Positions 6,027-8,633 of a stretch of DNA of 8,633 nt are shown here, piece by piece; the first letter of the stretch is position 1, and every line of letters begins with the position of its first letter. Under the pieces are notes generated by a model. The model was not told the origin of the DNA and searched no databases. It saw only the letters and a list, made by a program, of their open reading frames with translations. The translations under genes and the position numbers were made by a program. Source of the DNA: an uncultured Christensenella sp. (GTDB lineage: Bacteria > Bacillota > Clostridia > Christensenellales > Borkfalkiaceae); contig CAJMEI010000038.1 of the NCBI GenBank assembly GCA_905212395.1, positions 1 through 8,633 on the forward strand, given 5' to 3'.

Positions 6027-6054
6027 TCAAATGTCCACGATTATGGACATTTGA
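6027..6054. promoter_or_regulatory. Perfect 11-bp dyad beside the promoter
   Basis: TCAAATGTCCA (6027-6037) and TGGACATTTGA (6044-6054) flank a 6-base centre, CGATTA. The dyad ends 3 bases upstream of the -35 hexamer, so a bound protein could repress or activate. On the plus strand it is followed by CTG and seven T, so it may alternatively be a plus-strand terminator, though no plus-strand gene precedes it. Confidence 0.55.
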
Positions 6055-6066
6055 CTGTTTTTTTGT

Positions 6067-6195
6067 CTATAAAACTATATTTATCTCGTCGTACCTGTCG
6101 ATTTCGCTTTGACTGTTTTCAACCGTTTCTTTCAGTTGCCGTTGCTCCTGCTCATATTCCTCGAACATCAAAGCAAACCGTTCTTCCGTTATCAT
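6067..6195 (-). pseudogene. Remnant of a second large serine recombinase
   Basis: A 42-codon frame reads MITEERFALMFEEYEQEQ, then LKETVENSQSEIDRYDE. It aligns with the coiled-coil part of the recombinase at 1994-3643 (ITDERFDFLVKSYEDEGQEL, residues 447-466) but is clearly a different, diverged member. The family match stops after YDE and does not extend upstream of ITEERF, so both ends are missing. It lies between the XRE gene and the dyad-promoter region, so it may mark a junction between two mobile elements. The ATG is internal to the family alignment and not a true start. Confidence 0.7.
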
Positions 6196-6229
6196 GGCTT
6201 TGAATATACAATTTGCTATAGGTAATCAA

Positions 6230-6841
6230 TTAACTTTTTACATACTTAAAAAGGATTATTCCCTTAATTACCAACAGCAAAAATACCACTGTTGTAGCAT
6301 ACGCTTCTCTTGTTATAGCCAGAAGACATACCGTAAGAATACTTAGTACCATCGATATTACCGTAACAATTTTTTGTCCTTTTTGAATTCTGATTTTTGT
6401 TAGAATTATTTTTACGGTTCCAACCAAGATAAGCGCTATATACATAATCCAATATGTCAAGATATTAAACAATGTGGTTTGAGTATATGCAAACAGATTT
6501 ACGGCATAAATATATTCGTCGATCGATTTTGGATAAAGAGGCAAAACGACAAGCAAAAATGAAAACAAATCGACAATTCCGAATATCAGGTCGCACATAT
6601 TCCGAACGTTGGATTGATTTTCTTTTTCTGCAATGGAAAGTAATTTTTCCCCCGATAACAAATCATCAATAGTAACAGAAAAAAAACTTGCTATTTGTTT
6701 TAACGAATCTATACTCGGATACCCCCTTCCCGATTCCCATTTTGAAACAGCAGTTCTTGACACATATAGAGCCTCCGCTAATTCTTCTTGCGTAAGCCCT
6801 CTGTTTTTTCTCAATTCTTGAAGTTTTTCATTAAATTCCAC
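6230..6841 (-). CDS. XRE-family regulator with a C-terminal membrane domain
   Basis: This 203-residue protein has an N-terminal Cro/C1-type helix-turn-helix (about residues 6-61). The family core TQEELAEALYVSRTAVSKWE is at 17-36, and the end is VTIDDLLSG (56-64). The rest holds about four hydrophobic helices: 86-103, 112-146 (perhaps two), 158-177 and 181-199. XRE proteins with such tails are common in Firmicutes and are thought to be membrane-tethered sensors or regulators. The start is GTG at 6839-6841, with GGAGG seven bases upstream. The gene begins 15 bases after the stop of the PAP2-like gene, so the two form one operon, and it may regulate that operon or respond to the same membrane signal. 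No terminator is evident after it. Confidence 0.88.
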   Translation of the reverse strand: MEFNEKLQELRKNRGLTQEELAEALYVSRTAVSKWESGRGYPSIDSLKQIASFFSVTIDDLLSGEKLLSIAEKENQSNVRNMCDLIFGIVDLFSFLLVVLPLYPKSIDEYIYAVNLFAYTQTTLFNILTYWIMYIALILVGTVKIILTKIRIQKGQKIVTVISMVLSILTVCLLAITREAYATTVVFLLLVIKGIILFKYVKS

Positions 6842-6856
6842 AGCAAAACCTCCGGA

Positions 6857-7519
6857 TCAGTTTTCTTTTTTCGCGCATAACAAAACAACAGCTTTATAAA
6901 TTAAAAATAACCCTGCACTCAAAATGATAGAACCGATAATATCTGTAATCCAATGAACTCCTGACAGCAATCGTCCAATTACCATAAAGGCGGAAAAAAT
7001 AATGCTAACGATATTTATAACTATTTTTACCCACGCATTTTTGATCCTGCGATTACACTGAAAAATAAGCGTTGGCATAACGCTTAATACAACAAGCGTC
7101 GTTGACGACGGGTAAGAAGCTTCCATATGCCCGTTGATAAATACTGGTCTGTAATTTATCGGAATCATTTCAAAAACAAAATATCCCAACATTACTAAAA
7201 TGTAATAAATTCCTAAAATAATAATGTCATAATCTACTTGTAATAAGCTTCTTCTCTTAATCAGTTGAATAAGTCCGATTGTTGCGAATATCATGCAGAT
7301 AACCAACGGTACAATACCCAACCAATCAGTAATGATATAGAGAGGCATATTCGTTCCTGTAAGTTTGTGAAACCAACAGTTAAATGTTGCAAGACCTATA
7401 TCCGTACCGTTCAATCCGACTTGTTGAACGTCCACCATCTGTATTAATATTGTCCAGACAGCAAATGCTATTATTAACATAATTCCTATGACTAATGTTC
7501 TTTTTCCACTCTTTTTCAT
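6857..7519 (-). CDS. PAP2-superfamily membrane protein with an altered motif
   Basis: This is a 220-residue polytopic membrane protein with about six hydrophobic segments (roughly 8-28, 66-87, 98-117, 139-154, 166-182 and 192-215). It resembles lipid phosphatases of the PAP2 group, which act on undecaprenyl pyrophosphate or phosphatidylglycerophosphate. Motif 3 is present as GRLLSGVHWITD, with H189 and D193. Motif 1 keeps RP (124-125), but the lysine position seven residues before the Arg is Glu117. Motif 2, normally PSGH, reads PSST (137-140), so its histidine is missing. Catalysis may be weaker or different, although I recall that PSST-type relatives occur in Firmicutes. The start has AAGGAG (7527-7532) seven bases upstream. 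It is the first gene of an operon with the XRE regulator. A bacitracin-resistance-like role is possible but unproven. Confidence 0.8.
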   Translation of the reverse strand: MKKSGKRTLVIGIMLIIAFAVWTILIQMVDVQQVGLNGTDIGLATFNCWFHKLTGTNMPLYIITDWLGIVPLVICMIFATIGLIQLIKRRSLLQVDYDIIILGIYYILVMLGYFVFEMIPINYRPVFINGHMEASYPSSTTLVVLSVMPTLIFQCNRRIKNAWVKIVINIVSIIFSAFMVIGRLLSGVHWITDIIGSIILSAGLFLIYKAVVLLCAKKEN

Positions 7520-7563
7520 TTTTACTCTCCTTACTTTGTCTGCTTTGCCCTTAGGCTAATTTA

Positions 7564-7592
7564 ATTATAATTGAAAGAATGGAAAATATCAA
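7564..7592 (-). promoter_or_regulatory. Proximal promoter of the PAP2-XRE operon
   Basis: On the minus strand TTGATA (7587-7592) and a perfect TATAAT (7564-7569) are 17 bases apart, 45 bases before the start codon. A short inverted repeat GATAC/GTATC flanks the 21 bases just upstream (about 7599-7627), a possible operator. Confidence 0.7.
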
Positions 7593-7626
7593 GAACCGAT
7601 ACTTCACATGCTTGACACGATTCGTA

Positions 7627-7692
7627 TCATTTGTTTAAATTGTTTTCTGAAGCCTTTAATCTACCGCCCCAATTTATAAAAGAAAGCCTCAA
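7627..7692 (-). CDS. Possible 21-residue leader ORF, TTG start
   Basis: The frame reads LRLSFINWGGRLKASE near its start and stops at TGA (7627-7629). The TTG lies only about 4 bases after the predicted start of transcription from the distal promoter, so it would be nearly leaderless. The same frame remains open upstream to 7740. No family is recognised. It could be a leader peptide, a gene remnant or chance. Confidence 0.25.
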   Translation of the reverse strand: MRLSFINWGGRLKASENNLNK

Positions 7693-7702
7693 AATATAAT
7701 TT

Positions 7703-7731
7703 ATTATATCATATTCACTAAATAATTTCAA
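7703..7731 (-). promoter_or_regulatory. Distal promoter upstream of the PAP2-XRE operon
   Basis: TTGAAA (7726-7731) and TATAAT (7703-7708) on the minus strand have a 17-base spacer. It would give a leader of about 175 bases before the PAP2-like gene, running through the small ORF and the proximal promoter. Confidence 0.6.
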
Positions 7732-7756
7732 TACCTTTTAGCGTTGCAATATTATT

Positions 7757-7788
7757 AAGAAAAAGAAGAGCCCGATTTCTCGGACTCT
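7757..7788 (-). terminator. Minus-strand terminator
   Basis: AGAGTCCGA (7780-7788) pairs with TCGGGCTCT (7767-7775), with one mismatch and a four-base loop. A T-rich run follows on the minus strand (complement of 7757-7766). It insulates the PAP2-XRE operon from transcription arriving from the right. Confidence 0.6.
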
Positions 7789-7834
7789 AAAAACGAACTC
7801 GCTATTTGCATATATTGAATTTAATACTTCTTCT

Positions 7835-7888
7835 AAATTCCCCACGAATATCTAACTAAAGTTAGACAAACTTTTGGGGCGCATTTCA
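7835..7888 (-). repeat. Right copy of the inverted hairpin repeat
   Basis: Its ends, AAATTCCCC (7835-7843) and TTTGGGGCGCATTTCA (7873-7888), are perfect reverse complements of the left copy's ends. The middle is longer and contains a 7-bp stem, TCTAACT (7851-7857) with AGTTAGA (7860-7866). The whole therefore folds as a nested hairpin. Relative to the nearest flanking host-type gene, both copies lie downstream in the same orientation. Confidence 0.8.
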
Positions 7889-7920
7889 AACACCCTAAGC
7901 AGAGTGTTTTTACTTTTTTA
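7888..7920 (+). terminator. Hairpin with plus-strand T-run
   Basis: AAACAC (7888-7893) pairs with GTGTTT (7904-7909), with an inner CT/AG pair and a T-rich tail. It is a weak plus-strand terminator with no plus-strand gene before it. It may act as the end of the minus-strand gene at 8056-8614 only if bidirectional. Confidence 0.35.
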
Positions 7921-8055
7921 TATCTTCTTTTTTAAACTTTTTTTTAACAGTATTAGCAAACCTTATTAGATAATCTACGTTGTAGTAATCATTTTTCAAA
8001 TTCGGTTAGCATATAACCCCAATATCTTCAACTGAGTTTATGACATATAAGTTAT
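7910..8055 (-). other. Gap with a possible short ORF or remnant
   Basis: A 29-codon minus-strand frame from TTG (7997-7999) to TAA (7910-7912) reads DYYNVDYLIRFANTVKKKF and ends KKEDIKK. It resembles a protein C-terminus, but it has no ribosome site and a stop directly upstream. I see nothing else in this AT-rich stretch. Confidence 0.2.
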
Positions 8056-8614
8056 TTATATCTTATTTTTATCGATAGGTAAATACTCTATATTCATATA
8101 TATGTAAGCAAGAAAACGTTTTCTTTTTATATGAAGAACTCTGGTTTCTAATAAACCAATATCCGTTGCCTCCCATAAAAGAACCCATGCAACTATTTCT
8201 ATTACAGACTCCCATAACGGATTACCTATAAAATAAGCGTATAAAAGTTCCAATATAAGTACAAAAATACCCACACTTCCCAATAAAAAAGAAATAATTC
8301 TGTTTCGCTTTATTTCTTGTTCATTAGCAATGTATTTTTGCATATAATATTCTTTTATTGCCGAAGTGTAAATTTTTTCTTCTTGTTTATCTATGCAGTC
8401 GTTTTTAATCTGTAAGCTCTTCTTGTGGCAATACCGAATTTGCCTCGTTATCAATAAATTCTGCAACTTCGGCACTTATAACGGAAGATTGATTTTCCGA
8501 AAACTCAGACAAAAAACTATCGTCTTTTTTTACGTTCATTTGAATAATAACTCTTCCGTCTTTATCACGTTCCAATTTTCTGTCTTTCATTTTTAAATCA
8601 GTTTCTTTTTTCAT
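8056..8614 (-). pseudogene. Two-helix membrane protein gene split by a frameshift
   Basis: Two overlapping minus-strand frames look like one protein of about 186 residues. The first (8405-8614) reads DGRVIIQMNVKKDD, then SAEVAEFIDNEANS, and stops at 8405. The second, open from 8475 to 8056, continues with DCIDKQEEKIYTSAIKEYY and has hydrophobic segments SFLLGSVGIFVLILELLYAY and ESVIEIVAWVLLWEATD. A conserved-looking order of soluble front, acidic helix and two membrane helices is recalled from unnamed Firmicutes proteins. Joining the halves needs a +1 shift between about 8405 and 8440; one extra base near GAGCTTACAG would explain it. The ATG at 8614 has only AGGG close by, and the frame is open to the window edge, so the gene may start further right. 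A sequencing error, a real pseudogene or programmed shifting all remain possible. Confidence 0.6.
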
Positions 8615-8633
8615 TTCCCTGAATTTTTTATTC

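Noticed and set aside
5985..6203. Plus-strand frame of 72 codons
   Set aside because: It is antisense to the promoter, the dyad and the recombinase remnant, and shows no protein-like pattern.
6264..6821. Frames of 62-66 codons overlapping the XRE gene
   Set aside because: They are shadows of a gene with an unmistakable helix-turn-helix.
1905..7888. Repeats at the two ends taken as a target-site duplication or attL/attR pair
   Set aside because: They are in inverted rather than direct orientation, which does not fit a target duplication or serine-integrase att sites.
1..8633. CRISPR array, rRNA or tRNA genes
   Set aside because: No regularly spaced direct repeats and no tRNA or rRNA signature were seen on either strand by eye.

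Overview
The window looks like part of an AT-rich Firmicutes chromosome, probably a gut-type clostridial lineage, carrying a mobilizable element. This is inferred from Gram-positive Shine-Dalgarno sequences and promoters, the family of the large serine recombinase, and a MobV-type relaxase of the kind found on Tn4451-like and Lachnospiraceae elements. The host species cannot be named from the sequence.

Left flank (1-1943): a ROK-family sugar kinase gene on the minus strand and a divergent four-helix membrane protein gene on the plus strand. The latter is followed by a short hairpin repeat and a terminator. Mobile module (1994 to about 6200, visibly richer in G+C): read on the minus strand from right to left, it holds a remnant of a second serine recombinase, a perfect 11-bp dyad, a strong promoter with a LexA-like box, a 200-nt structured leader, a 36-codon leader peptide overlapping a terminator, a perfect Shine-Dalgarno followed by ATG-TAA, a second terminator, an oriT-like site, the relaxase gene, a small ribbon-helix-helix-like protein with its own promoter and operator, a TnpW-like protein, and the large serine recombinase. 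Right part (6230-7890): an operon for a PAP2-like membrane protein and an XRE regulator with a membrane tail, its promoters, a terminator, and a second inverted copy of the hairpin repeat. Right flank (7890-8633): a host-type membrane protein gene split by a frameshift.

The mob module appears disabled or unusually controlled. The recombinase has an amber stop with 50 further family-like codons in frame behind it. The TnpW-like gene, and probably the relaxase gene, place ATT rather than ATG behind a good Shine-Dalgarno. The leader region has a start codon followed directly by a stop. All of these could be single G-to-T changes on the coding strand, but the ancestral states are inferred. The intact-looking part of the locus is the control region 5540-6054. 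It combines a possible SOS operator, a folded leader, a leader peptide and an attenuator-like terminator upstream of oriT and mob, with no recognisable cargo gene between them. This is the most promising candidate for something undescribed.
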